From Areca catechu (lineage: Eukaryota; Streptophyta; Magnoliopsida; Arecales; Arecaceae): a stretch of 64,000 bases of DNA. Positions 21,128 through 33,524 of this stretch are shown in pieces. The position numbers were made by a program, and so were the translations under genes. The stretch is taken from positions 141,855,980 to 141,919,979 of the forward strand of contig CM038050.1 of assembly GCA_021397845.1 (NCBI GenBank), in the 5' to 3' direction. The notes beneath the pieces were generated by a model that was not told where the DNA came from, did no database searches, and saw only the letters and a list, made by a program, of their open reading frames with translations. Within the stretch, counting starts at the first letter, position 1. Every line of letters starts with the position of its first letter.

Positions 21128-22321
21128 CCTAGTCTAAATCCACTAGGGGACGATGCCACAAAGGAAGATATGGCCACATACAAAATGTGGCAGAATGACT
21201 CCCTCACTGTCAAGTATATCATACTGGCGTCTATGACCAATGAGTTACAGAGACAGCATGAAAGCATGGATACTCAATCCATAATTCTCAATTTAAAAGA
21301 GCTTTATGGAGAACATAGTAGAACTGCTAGATATGAAATATCTAAGCAGTTATTCCATGCTAGGATGACAGAGGGAACATCCGTTCAGGATCATGTTCTG
21401 AAGGTAATTGACTTAATCACCAGATTGGGTCAATTAGGTTTTATCATGGATGGGGAGTTGAATCAGGATTTAATCCTGCAATCACTCCCGGAGTCATTTT
21501 CTTAGTTTGTCTTGAATTATCACATGAACAAACTGAACACTTCCTTGCCTGAGCTGTTAAATATGTTAAAAACAGTGGAGAGCCACGTTAAAAAAGAAAA
21601 GGCTCCACTTCTTCTTGTTGATAAGACCAATAAGAAGAAATCAGGCAAAAAGGGTTTTAATAGGAGGCTAAACCCTAAGGGTGGCATCAATAAGAATAAG
21701 AAAGGAAAGAAGGCCTCAAAACAGTCGACCTGTTTTTTTTGCGGCAAAGCGGGACATTGGAAAAGGAATTGCAAGGCTTACCTTGCAACTGTGAAGCCTG
21801 GTGCGTTAGATGCACCAAAAGGTATGTATGAGATATATGCTATATTTACATTAAATTTGTCTATATCAAATACTTGGGTATTGGATACCGCTTGTGGTTA
21901 CCATATATGCAAATCTTTGCAGGACCTCCACAAGCTTAAAGTATTGAAGGAAGGTGACTTCAATCTCTACGGTGCTAGTGGTGATATCATCCAAGCAGAA
22001 GCTGTAGGGACCTATATTCTGAAGTTGCCTTCAGGGAAGATCTTGGAGTTAGAAAATTGTTATTATATGCCTAAGGTTATTAGGAACATTATATCTATTC
22101 CCTTGTTATTAAAACAAGGATATGTAATGGATGAAACGAGCACTGGTTGCTTGATAATGTTATCTAATGAATTTGTTTGTTCTGGCATATTTAGCAATGG
22201 GCTCTTAACTCTTTTTTCCAATGATAGTGTTTTCATGTCAATAATAAAAGAAAAAGAAAAGACTTTAATGATACTTTACTTTGGCATCATCAACTTGGTC
22301 ATGTTAATGAGTCTAGGATAA
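21128..22321 (+). pseudogene. Outer copia gag (rest) and protease
   Basis: Continues the frame of 11266-11399. It holds the gag domain (to about 21570, broken by TAG at 21503), a Lys-rich linker, the zinc knuckle CFFCGKAGHWKRNC at about 21730-21770, and the protease with WVLDTACG, where the usual Gly after Asp-Thr is Ala. A frameshift near 22260 takes the frame to a stop at 22321 while the pre-integrase domain continues in another frame. Confidence 0.88.
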
Positions 22322-24893
22322 GCAAGTTATACAAGAAAAAATTCTTTGATCCTTATGAGTATGAATCATTAGGAACTTACAAATCATGTCTCATGGGTAA
22401 GATGACTAAGACTCCATTTACTGGACATGGAGAAAGGTCAACTAAGTTATTAGGACTTATACATACTGATGTATGTGGTCCAATGACAACTCAGGCCAGA
22501 GGTGGATACTCATATTTTATCACTTTTATAGATGATTTATCTAGGTTCAGATGTGTGTATCTTATGAAACATAAATCTGAAGCCTTTGATAAATTTAAGG
22601 AGTATCAAAGTATGGTCGAAAAACAAACTGGGAAAAGTATTAAAATTCTTCATTCTGATCGAGAAGGAGAATACATATCCACGAAGTTTTTAGACTATCT
22701 TAAAGTTAATGGAATTCTTTCTGAATGGACCCCTCCTTATACACCACAGCTAAATGGTATAGCTGAAAGAAGGAATCGTACCTTATTAGATATGGTACGA
22801 TCCATGATGTGCTTCACAAATTTACCCATTTACTTATGGGGTCATGCCCTAGAAACTGCTGTTTACATTCTGAACAAAGTACCTTCTAAATCCGTTGCTA
22901 GTACTCCATATGAAATTTGGAGTGGAAAGAAACCGTATCTTAAATATTTTAAGATATGGGGATGTCCAGCTTATGTTAAAAAAATTTTTGGACATAAGTT
23001 GGAACCTAGAGCGGATAAATGTCTATTTGTAGGATATCATAGAGAGGGTAGAGGATATCTGTTTTACCATCCTACTGAACAAAAGATTTTTGTCAGCAGG
23101 CATGCCACTTTTCTAGAAAAAGAGTTCATTTTAGAAAAGGGCAATGGTAGAACTATTGAACTTGGAGAAGTACAAGAAACATGATAGATAGTTCTCAACC
23201 ATTAGAACATATAGTTAGGACAGAACCAGAACACAAAACTCCTCCCCGTAGGTCAGATAGAGTGCCACGGGCACCTGAGAGGTATGGGTTTATTATTGAA
23301 AATAATGAAGCCCAAGTCATTCAAAATGATGAACCTCTGACCTATACGGAAGCTATCTTGAGTACTGATTCAGATAGATGGCAAGAAGCCATGGAATCCG
23401 AGATAGACTCTATGTATGTAAACCAAGTATGGTTTTTGGTCGATGCACCAGAGGGTGTTAATCCTATTGGGTGCAAATGGGTCTATAAGAAAAAGATTGG
23501 TGCTGATGGCCAAGTTGAAACCTATAAATCCAGATTAGTGGCAAAAGGTTTTAGACAAAAATAGTGAATTGATTATGATGAAACATTCTCACCTGTTGCC
23601 ATGCTCAAATCAATCCGGATTTTACTTGCTATAGCAGCATACCACGATTATGAGATCTGGCAGATGGATGTGAAGACTGCATTCCTCAATGGTTTCCTTG
23701 AGGAAGAAGTCTACATGTCACAGCCAGAAGGTTTTATTTCAAAGAATAAACCTAATCAAGTATGCAAGCTAAAGAAATCCATTTATGGATTAAAGCAAGC
23801 TTCAAGGAGTTGGAACATCCGCTTTGATGAAACTATTAAAAGGTTTGGTTTTATCAAAAATGTTGATGAACCCTGTGTTTATAAGAAGACTAGTGGGAGT
23901 GCCATAGTCTTCTTGGTTCTGTATATAGATGACATACTCCTCATTGGGAATGATATCCCAATGTTGCAATTAGTCAAGGTTTGGCTATCAAACCAGTTTT
24001 CCATGAAAGATTTGGGAGAAGCATCCTATATACTAGGTATTAAGATCTATCGAGATAGATCTAAGAGGATGCTAGGTTTATCCCAATCTAGGTACATTGA
24101 CTTAGTACTGAAAAGATTCAGCATGGATGGAAGTAAAAGAGGTTATCTTCCTATGAGTCAAGGCATACATCTTTCTAAAAGGATATCTCCTAAGACACCT
24201 GAAGAAAGAAATAGAATGAATTCTATACCTTATGCTTCGGCAATATGGTCCATAATGTATGCCATGTTATGTACCAGGCCTGATGCGGCATATGCTTTAG
24301 GCATTGTCAGTAGGTTTCAGGCTGATCCAGGAGAGGATCATTGGAAAGCAGTTAAAAATATTCTTAAGTACCTGAGAAGGACTAAGGATATTTTTCTGGT
24401 TTATGGTGGTTCTGATCTTAAACTAGAAGCTTATTCTGATTCTAGTTTTCAATCAGACCCTGATGATAGCAAATCCATTTCGGGATATGTTTTTACCCTA
24501 AATGGTGGAGCAGTGAGTTGGAAGAGTACCAAGCAGCAGATTGTAGCTGACTCAACCACAGAGGCTGAATACATAGCTGTCAGTGAAGCTGCCAAGGAAG
24601 CAGTCTGGATGAAGAAGTTCATCATAGAGTTGGGTGTTGTTCCTGAGATTGAAAATCCAGTGCCACTTTACTGTGACAACACTGGGGCTGTTGCTCAAGC
24701 TAAGGAACCAAGAGCTCATCATAAGTCCAAGCACATTCTGAGACGCTTCCATCTCATCCGAGAAATAGTAGAGAGACAAGATGTCTACATAAATAGAGTT
24801 GATACAAAGAACAATATAGCAGCCCGTTCACTAAGGCTCTACCACAGCGAGAGTTTGATCGCCACCTCGAGTGTATGGGACTAAGATTCAAAG
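22263..24893 (+). pseudogene. Outer copia integrase, RT and RNase H
   Basis: The pre-integrase domain (LWHHQLGHVN) and integrase core (HTDVCGP, HSDREGEY, AERRNRTLLD) run to 23184, where a frameshift ends the frame. A second frame from 23181 carries the linker and RT start. Two adjacent stops occur at 23562-23567. RT continues from 23568 with QMDVKTAFLNG, YGLKQASRSWN and an intact YIDDILL. RNase H follows (YSDSSF, TEAEYIA). A one-base deletion near 24825 shifts the last codons; the expected end is at about 24906. At least five lesions make it non-functional. It would have supplied the same functions as the inner element's pol. Confidence 0.88.
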
Positions 24894-24907
24894 GCGATTG
24901 GCTTTAG

Positions 24908-24921
24908 TGCAAGTGGGAGAT
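24908..24921 (+). other. Polypurine tract, outer copia
   Basis: gcaagtgggagat directly before the 3' LTR, matching the inner element's tract in form and position. Confidence 0.75.
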
Positions 24922-27344
24922 TGAAAGGGATATGCCCTACAAGCCAATCTATGTTGTATCTCCCAAACCATTGTAATCGACAATATTCTAATAAAGGCAT
25001 TATTTTTCATCATACGCTGTGTTTATATTATATGATGAACCCCATAGATTAGGGCTATGATTTTAGGGTTATGATGAGATCATACTAGTGAGACCTAAAG
25101 TCTCAAAACCTTAATCTAAAATATTCCTAGTCAAAGGAACCCTGAGTAGGGGATCAGGATTTTTTCGGTAAGACTAGCACATCCCATGTATATTGGAGAG
25201 GGTGACTGCTCTCACAGTCACTTGTGTATGACACTAATACTAGGATGTGGGTGCTCATTAGAGAATGAGTTCACTGATATGATCCAACTTGAGAACATCT
25301 AATGGAGTCTTAGCTACATACAATAGAAGGTTCTCATAGTAGGAGTGGTACAAGTAATCCTTTGACCTGAGACTGCCATAAGTACCTTATGTACATGAAC
25401 CCATGCTTCGGTTCAATTCTAATCATGACACTGAGTCATGCACAGGATTGATACTGGGAATGGTGAATTGGATATGAAGGTAATGAGTAGGTCAACAAGG
25501 AATCGATCACTCTTAGTAAGAGGAGATTGCATCCAGCTAGTTATCAATCGGATGATGATTCAGGAAATCTTTGATCAAAGTAAAGATATTAGAGATGATT
25601 TCTAATATCAAGATAATTGAATCATCAATATAAGATTGAGCTAGAAACGAATATAATATTGGAGTTGACATATTTCCATATCCATAATTATATTCTGGGT
25701 GCAGGTTGATCGAAGGATTTAATTGTACGGTAACTTTCTTCTGAAGGGTATTTTTGGTATTTTACCAGAATTTTCATATTTTTCGGGTAGACATGACACG
25801 TTGTTATACGTCAATCTTGTCTTGTGGGCTGATTAAATTGAATGATCACTTATTAGGAAGAGTCCTAATTGATCATAATCGGGTAAGCCCGATTTGACCT
25901 AAATCGATTAGAAAGAGTTCTAATCAAATTAGGTCAACTTGTATTCGAACCCACTGCTGGCTAGATGTGGAACCCAATGGGTCACACACTTAAGAGAATT
26001 GATCAAGGGTTTAATTTTGTAATTAAATCATTTTGCATGATGACACTCTAGCAAGTGTTGCAAATCCTAGCTTCTATTCGAATTAGATTCGAATTAGGGT
26101 TCTGGATTGGTTCAATTTGAGTTCTAATTGGATCTAATTAGACCCTAATTGAGTTTATAGGGATTATGGCTAACCCTATTAGCTAACCAAGTATTTAGGC
26201 TAGCCCCTCCACCTGCTCCTTTGAGTTTTCACACCAAAATGCCAAGAGTCCATGCGCTAATGGACTCTTGGCGCGCCATTTGGAGGAGTCCATGGGCGCA
26301 TGGACTCTTGGCGCGCCCACTTAATTCTCCGATGCATTAAGATGGGGCGGCCTTTCTTTCTCACCTTAGCACCTCACTTGTCCTCCCTTGGATGGAAATC
26401 TAATGGGTGGTGGGGTTATAAGAAAGAAAGAAAGCGCTGTTTTTTCTCGGTCATGCGAAATAACATCTCTTCGGAGATTAAAAGTCGCGACTCCTTTCAT
26501 TTTAAAACATCATGACTTTTCCTTTAAGAAAGGCCATGGGATTTAACTTGGAAGGCCGTGAGAGGGAGGGAAGGGGCGTGAGAAAATGAGAAGGGCATGA
26601 GAAGGAGTTTACGGAGAGATGTGTGGGCGCCTATCTGAAATCTATTTAAGGGGTCAGGAAAAAACAGAACCGGGTAATGCTTTTATTTTTCTTCTTCCTC
26701 TCCAAAAGACTCCTTCCCTCTTTTCTTATTTTACATTGTTTCCTTTACAGAGGACTCCTCTGTCAAAACTCTGTTGCTGAACAAGAATAAAAGAGAAGGT
26801 CTCCGACGGTAAAGGAAAGAAGGAGTTCTGATTTTGTTCCTTCTTTCTTACATTAAGACATTCTTGTCTTAATTTCTCCTCCAATTTAAGACAAGCCTAA
26901 ATCCCCTTAGGACAAAGTCTTTTCTTCAAGACAAGAGTGTCTTAGAGGGTCAAGGTCTTAGTGGAAGGAGGAGAAGAGATCAAAGAAAGGGAGGCAACCT
27001 CTTGTAGTGGAAGAATTCCAGCCATAATCCGAAGAATTGAGTTCTAGGAAGAAGAACTTAATAGGAGGAACCATTGGACAAGAAGATAGTGTTTTTGATC
27101 AGTGCTCTGTGTGGATCACCATCGGAGGGCGGACACCTGGACACCTGGTGAATTCAGTTAGCCCCTTCAACTTCAAGTTTGTTGGAATAAGCGATTACTG
27201 GTTGGTACCCTAATCCTAATTTGCATAGATATGCTTGTCATATGTTCTAGTCTTATTTAAGGAGTTCCTGGTTTAGGATTTTTGGTGTGAATTTAGTTTC
27301 AATTTTGAAATTACCCTTCCGCTGCGTTGCATCGGAACCCTACA
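24922..27344 (+). repeat. Outer copia 3' LTR
   Basis: TGAAAGGG...CCCTACA, paired with 7680-10100 and followed by catgg. Differences from the 5' LTR are mostly transitions plus a few 1-bp indels. Confidence 0.95.
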
Positions 27345-30300
27345 CATGGGGCAGAGAGCTGGGAGAGTGGAGCAGCGGGCTGACATTGCACCATGGCGTG
27401 CCGCTGACACCGGTCGCACCTTTTCATGAAGTTAGCTGCGTCTTCTTTCTTTGTCTCCCAGAAGTAACCTTGACGGAGGTCCTTGTACGCTAGTGTCCGG
27501 CCCCACGTGGTTCCCACATACACCCTCATGGATCTCTTGGAGCACGAGTGCGGCCTTTGCGGGTCTCAGACACTTGAGGAGCGGGTAGGAGTAGGACCTC
27601 CGATACAATAATCCATCCATTAAGATGAACCGTGTGGCCTTCCTCTTAATGAGGCCAGCCGCCACGCGGTCCTCCGGCAGGGTGCCATCTGTGATGTACT
27701 CGATGTACTTGTCCATCTAGCTGGGCTCTTGGTTGACTTGCTGGACCTCCATGGGTGTCTCGTAGCTCGGGGCCTTGAGGTGCTCGATGTAAGCGTGGCC
27801 CAACGATGAGTTCGGCAGGGTTGCAAGGTGGGAGAGTGCATTCGCGCAAGCATTTTCCCCGCAAGGTATATGGGAGATGTTGAAATGCCAAAATCCTGCC
27901 GTGCTCGTTCTTACGAGCTCTAGGTACTTCACCATTCGGGGGTCCTGCTCCCCGTACTCCCCCGAGATCTGCCCGGCTACCAGCTGTGAGTCAGTGAAGA
28001 CCTTGAGGTTGGCCACGCCCAGCTCGCGGGACACTCTCAGTCCTAAGAGGAGCGCTTCATACTCCGCTTGATTATTAGTGGTAGCGAACTGGAAACGGAA
28101 TGCACATTCGGCGACAACTCCTTCACCGTTGGTGAGGATGAGTCCAGCTCCAATCCTGCTGGAGTTCGAGGCTCTGTCTACATGAAGGATCTAGATGTCT
28201 TCCTCTGGTCCTGTCTCCGGCTGCCAGTCTTGGGGGCTCTCTCCGGCCTCTCGCCCAGGCCTGCACACTCGACCAAGAAATCAGCGAGTACCTGTGCCTT
28301 CATGGCCGACCTTGGCCTGTAGGTGATGTCGAACTCGCTGAGCTTGAGCGCCTACTTCGCTAGGGCCCAGATGTGTCAGGTCGGATGTGCACCGCTTTCA
28401 GTGGCTGATCCGTCAGAACAGCAATGGGGTGCGCTTGAAAATAAGGTCTGAGATGCTGAATGGACATGATTAGTGCAAAAATCAGTTTCTTAGACTGGGA
28501 ATACCTGAGCTCCACATCGCGGAGGAGTTTGCTTGTGTAATACACCAGCCTTTGCATTCCCTTGTCGTCAGTTCGAACCAGGACCGAACTGACAGCCTCC
28601 GGGGTGACCGCCAAGTACAGGAGGTGCTCCTTTCCTTCTTTGGGCCTGGAAAGCAGCGATGGAGATGCCAGTGTCCTCTTCAGCTCATTGAATGCCTCCT
28701 GGCACTCCTCTATCTAGGTAAAGTCGTTCATCTTCCTCAGCACCTTAAAAAAGGGCTGGCAGCGATCAGCGGACCTCGAGATAAATCGACTCAGGGTGGC
28801 TATCTGACCGGTGAGTCGCTGCACTTGCTTCTTGGAGGTGGGTTGCTCCATGTCCAGGATAGCCTGGACCTTCTTCGGGTTGGCTTCTATCCCCCTTTGG
28901 GTTACCATGAACCCTAGGAACTTCCTGGTGGACACATCGAAAGTGCACTTCGCTGGGTTCAATTTCATCTGGTGAAGCCGGAGGTTACTGAAGGTCTCCG
29001 CCAGGTCACCGACGTGGTCCGAAGGGGGCTTGCTCATTACCAGCATATTGTCCACGTACACCTGCATGTTGCGGCCAATCTGGTCTTTGAAGACTTTGTT
29101 GACTAGCCATTGGTACGTGGCCCCGGTGTTCTTGAGGCCGAATGGCATCATCTTGTAATAGTAGATTTTGCGGTCGGTGATGAAAGCAGTGTGCTCCTCG
29201 TCCTCTGGATGCATTCGGATCTGGTTGTACCCGGAGAAGGCATCCATGAAAGAGAGGAGGCGATGCCCTGAAGTGGTGTTCACGAGTTGGTCGATCTTTG
29301 GAAGAGGGAAACTGTCCTTTGGGCAAGCTCGGTTGAGGTCGGTGTAGTCCACGCATATCCTCCACTTGCCGTTGCTCTTCTTCACCATGACCATGTTCAC
29401 CAGCCAATTGGGATACTGTACCTCCCGTACAAAATTGGCAGCGAGAAGCTTCTCCACTTCTTCATTGATGGCCTTCTGCCTCTCCGCAGCAAAACTCCTC
29501 TTCTTCTAGCTAACAGGGGGCACCTTGGATCAATATTCAACCGGTGGGTGATGACTTCCGAGGGGATACCTGGCATGTCAGCAGTGGACTAGGCGAACAC
29601 ATCAGCGTTCGCTCGGAGAAAGTATAGCAAACGAGCCTGCTCTTCTTCCAAGACCCGGGCTCCTATCTGCACTATCTTCTGAGGGTCCAAACCGAGAGGG
29701 TACGTCAACATGCGCTCCACGGGTCCTCCCCTGGGGTCTTGCTCTCTTAGGTCAAGGTCGTCGACATCGGAGCCGAGCTCAGTGCTCCGGGCCCCCGGGA
29801 CCGTCTGCAGACAATGCTGGACGGGCTGGGCCGTCCCTTTCATTACTCCCATCCTAGAGGTGGTAGGGAACTGTACCAGCAACCTTCTAGTGGAAATGAT
29901 AGCGTCCAGCTAGTTGAGCCCTGGATGGTCGAGGAAGGCATTATAAGGTGATGGGAGCTTGATGACGGTAAATGTCATTATGACCGTACTCTACCGAGGT
30001 GAGGATCCGGCAGTGACAGGGAGAGTGATCTCTCATTTGACCCCCACCGAATCTCCGATGAAGCCCACGAGAGGGGTGTGCACCAGCTTTAATTGATCAT
30101 GAGACAGATTCATTCAGGAGAAAGCATCGTAAAAAAGCACATCAGTAGAGCTCCCACTATCCACCATAATGCGATGTACAGGATGTTTCACGATGGTCAT
30201 CTCAACCACCACTGCATCATTGTTTACATTTTTATTTTTATTCCCCTTTTCAAAGGGGAGTACATTCTCTAGGTCTCCCACCTCCCAGGCTCTCTTCGTC

Positions 30301-30476
30301 GCATGCCCGATCCCCAAGGAGATCATGCCCACCGGCTTCTCCGTTGAGCAGTTGTCAATTACGGGGATGGGGGGAAGGGCTGCGAGTGGCTGACCCTCCA
30401 CCGGGGCTTCGTTCCTCACGAATTTCCTGAGGTAGCCCCTTTTGATCAGCTCCTCAATCTCCCGCTTCAGATTATG
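27345..30476 (-). pseudogene. Gypsy pol: protease, RT, two RNase H domains, integrase start
   Basis: Read right to left. The protease lies at about 30100-30200 with MVDSGSSTDVLF. RT lies at 28714-29457 with CVDYTDLNRACPKD and FMDAFSGYNQI; the catalytic motif is YVDN instead of YVDD (Asn codon at 29047-29049), so RT is probably dead. The first RNase H is at about 28360-28614. A second, archaeal-type RNase H is at about 27720-28150 (FTDSQLVAGQISGEY). The integrase zinc region is at about 27400-27530 (HEGV..., CDRCQRH). Stops lie near 28725, 28360 and 27717, with frameshifts near 28340 and 27510. Integrase resumes at 7679 after the copia nest. Confidence 0.85.
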
Positions 30477-30481
30477 GCACT

Positions 30482-31234
30482 TGATGGGGACATCAACCTG
30501 CACGAATCTCGAAGTAGCACAAATTTTGGAGCAGCAAATAAATTTGAAAAATAAATTTAGGATTTATCTTTTATTTAAAATTTAAATTAAGATTTTGTTG
30601 GTTAGGATTGAGATATGGATAGGCTTATCTTATCCTATCTTGTATTTAAATTTGAGTTATCCCTATCCTGTATTCAAATTCAAATGAGGGTTATAGAGCT
30701 TATAAATAACCCCTCATTCCTATTGTAAAAAGGTAGATGAAATTGAATTTTTGGGATTTGGTTTGTCAGTTGGTTTGGCAGTTGTTGTTCAGGGCTATGG
30801 CCCATTATATCTTCACCTACGGGTGTTGATGTTGTCTTTGTCCTTCGGGACATCGTAAGGGTGTGATGCCATAGTTATCCCCCCATCTTCGTTTTCCTCC
30901 ACGTTCTTTGAAATCCCCCTCATAGCTCCAGGAGTGACCTGGGTGGCAGGTGAAATACCCTGGGCTCCACGTGTAGTGAGATGGGTGGTAGGTGAGACAC
31001 CCTAGACTGCATGTAGTGAGGTGGGTAGTAGGTATAATGCCCTAGAGGTGTGAAGTCTCTCTGTGAGAATGGGTTTCAGGGTTCGTGGTAGTCCATCCTC
31101 ATTATCCTCCATCCCTATTTTTTTCCTTCGTCACCACCATAAAGAAATCAGAAAATAGAAAAAAAATAGGATACCCTAATCTTCGGCGACTTCTTAGCTC
31201 GCCGACGATCCTATCCCTATCCCGTGCCCTATCA
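30482..31234. mobile_element. Solo LTR in the gypsy gag zinc-finger region
   Basis: 753 bp bounded by TGATGGGG and CCCTATCA, with gcact duplicated at 30477-30481 and 31235-31239. It splits the gag-pol frame between a HGHDMEEC zinc-knuckle segment and the following helix, and the frame is in phase on both sides. TATAAATAA at about 30705 suggests + orientation. Three imperfect copies of a roughly 45-bp unit (variants of gggtggtaggtgagacaccct) lie at about 30935-31045. No coding region. It probably arose by recombination between two LTRs of a full element. Confidence 0.8.
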
Positions 31235-31239
31235 GCACT

Positions 31240-32275
31240 CCTCCATGTCGTGGCCATGCTCGTGGTGAAATTGATAATATTTTGTCTTGTCATGGATGTT
31301 CCTTGGGTTTTGAGGAGGAGGTCGGCGGAGGTAGTGCTCACCCTCAACCTCCATGAGGATCTTCATTCTGGGAGCGAGGAGAGGGGTGAACATTCTCTCT
31401 AGGGTAGTACCGTTCTTCGGCTTCGGGCCTGGATGAAAATCTGCAGGTGGTCCAGGCCTCCGGGTCCCGGTGACATCCCTTGGGGCAGGCTTCTTTGAAG
31501 GCTTCTTGTCCAACTCTCGCCTGGTGCGATCGGCCTCCTCCGCTTGGATATAATTGTGGACACAGAGGAGGAGCTCAGAGTACATCTTGGGGGGCTTTTT
31601 ATCCAGGGAATATGTCAGACGGGAGGTCTTGAGCTCGTGCTTCAACGCCAGCATGGCGATAGGCTCGTCCAGACTATAGATTTCCAGGATGGTGGTCTTG
31701 AAGCGAGTAATGTAGTCCCGCAGCAGCTCCTAGTCCTGCTGGCGGATAGAGAAGAGGCTATCCACTTCTCTTGGCACCTTCCGGCAAGCGTCGAAGTGTG
31801 CCACAAACTTTCCTTCCAGTTGATGGAAGGAGCTGATAGATTCCGACTCGAGGCAGGTGAACCAAACACGAGCAGCCTTCCGGAGGGTGGCTGAGAAGGC
31901 AATGCATAGAAGAGCGTCCGTCACTCCCTGGACCCTCATGAGAGCCTTATAGCTCTCTAAATGGTCCAAGGGATCGGTGGTCCCATCGTAGGGATCCACT
32001 TGAGGCATGCGGAACCGACTCGGGATCGGTTCCTCTTGGATTTCCCGAGAGAAGGGTGGTTGGGCATTGTAGCTCGCTGGATCTATTGGGGAGCTCTGCA
32101 TGTCAGCAAAGTGGCAGGTGAACTCTGCCAACTTGCACTCGTGCTCCTCCAGGCGCCTCTCGGCCTGGTGCCTGATGGCCTCGTCGGTGGAATCTTCCAC
32201 CGAGGCTACTCGAGAAGGGGGTGCCGATCGGTCTCGGCGAGGGGCCTTGCCTCGATGGTGCCTGCTGCGCCGCAC
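31240..32275 (-). pseudogene. Gypsy gag
   Basis: A single frame of about 345 codons with one internal TAG at 31730-31732. It starts MRRSRHHRGKAPRRD, a basic region, and holds the retrotransposon gag domain (YDGTTDPLDHLESYK, then AARVWFTCL and FVAHFDACRK), then a Lys/Pro-rich linker and the zinc-knuckle segment KYYQFHHEHGHDMEEC at its end, where the solo LTR interrupts it. The true start may lie upstream, since the same frame is similar in composition above 32275. Confidence 0.82.
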
Positions 32276-32757
32276 TACTTCAGCATCGTTGGCCGGGGAT
32301 CGACTCTCATGATCCGCCGAGCCGGAGTAGTTTCTCTTTATAGGAGTCTAGTGGCTCTCATGGGGGTTGGAAACTGCCCGTGGATGGGAGGGCCTGCCTT
32401 GGATGGAGCGCAGGCTTCCGCGAGGGCCCGTGGCTCGAGCCGCGGGGGTCCCTGGCTGGGGCTGAGTGGCCAGGGAGTGCTGCTGGTGCTGCAGTTGCGT
32501 ACAACAGTGGTCAAAGTTTGCAGTTGCTAGATGACAACTGTGAAAGGGCCATCCACCGGGGATGGCTGAGGAGGAGGAGCTGGACCAGGAAGTTCCCTCT
32601 CTGGGCTTCGCGGCCTTTGAGGAGAAGGAACTTCTCCCACTCGACTAGCGGATGCTTTGCATCCACGCGTCACCACCATGGTCGAAGCACGCTTTCGCCC
32701 ACGGAGAGCTTGCTCGCACAGGGGTTACTTTTCTGTCCCCTTTCCTAGCATGCCATC
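32276..32757 (-). other. Gypsy leader with decayed primer-binding site
   Basis: About 480 bp between gag and the 5' LTR. Next to the LTR the - strand reads gatggcatgctaggaaaggg. The TGG is in place, but the following bases do not give a clear tRNA match, so the site is probably mutated. No gene is visible. Confidence 0.5.
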
Positions 32758-33132
32758 TGTTGCCGATCTCACCGCGGTGGCCTGTAGCTCTTGAGCTGGC
32801 ATCGGTCTCGAACTCTCTCACCTCGAGATCTCCAAGCTCCCGGACCCGCAAAATAAAGTCAGAGACCCGGGCCGGGGATTCCGGCGGGGGCACTCCAACG
32901 GTTAAGTTAGAGAGCGGCAAGATGGAACAGATCCCCTAATGCAGGTTCCTGAAGGATTCCCGTGCTTAGAGGTGATGTAAATGAAAGAAGTGTGAGGAAG
33001 AGGGGAGTTGAAGCCTGGCTTCCTGTGCTGGGTTCACCGAGCCCATGCCCGAGGATTTCTTGAGGCCTCCCAGGATCGTTCTCTTGGTGCTTTCTCCCTT
33101 TTTCAACTTACCTTTCCACCCATTTTTACCAT

Positions 33133-33144
33133 CCCTTTTATACC
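33133..33144 (-). promoter_or_regulatory. TATA box of the gypsy 5' LTR
   Basis: GGTATAAAAGGG on the - strand, at the place matching 1236-1247 in the 3' LTR. Confidence 0.6.
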
Positions 33145-33524
33145 ATCGAACTGCCCTCAGCCCACGTTCCTTCAAGGGGGCTCCCTGAGACCTCTGGACC
33201 TTCTGCCCCCTTCTTCGGGTCCGGGAGTTAAGTGGCCGGACCGCCTCGTCCGTAGTGTGTCACGAAAGGGGGAAGACTGGTGAGGCTTTGGGCCAAGCAC
33301 GGGAGCTCTCCTTTCGAGGCGTTGACGGTGGGCTTCTAGCCGTTTTAGGCTCCTACTGGCAAGGATTTCATTTCTTGATTGCGGGGCCCCATCTGACTGG
33401 TGTAAACAAGGTTTCGCGTGTCACTATAGGCCGTACTGGCACCCCATACGGGGTGCGGCACGCACCGACTCTAGTGGCGACCACTCTAGTGGCGACCTTG
33501 CAACCCATACTGGCGCCCTCTATT

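Larger units (their letters stand above)
7680..27344 (+). mobile_element. Outer Ty1/copia element inserted in gypsy integrase
   Basis: A copia element with 2.4-kb LTRs (7680-10100 and 24922-27344), an initiator-Met-type primer site and gag-PR-INT-RT-RNase H order. It is interrupted in gag by the inner copia 11400-21127. Without that insert it would be about 9.9 kb. Its coding region has several stops and frameshifts. The LTRs differ at about 3% of sites by partial eye count. The protein resembles that of the inner element, so the two are related families of one clade, perhaps Tork/Angela-like; that assignment is tentative. Confidence 0.9.

Noticed and set aside
28552..29592. + strand open frames of about 100-120 codons opposite the gypsy RT
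   Set aside because: They are antisense shadows of the RT/RNase H coding region, which itself carries conserved motifs on the - strand.
31961..32748. + strand open frames of up to 189 codons opposite gag
   Set aside because: The - strand carries the gypsy gag domain. The + strand frames have no domain and follow from high GC content.
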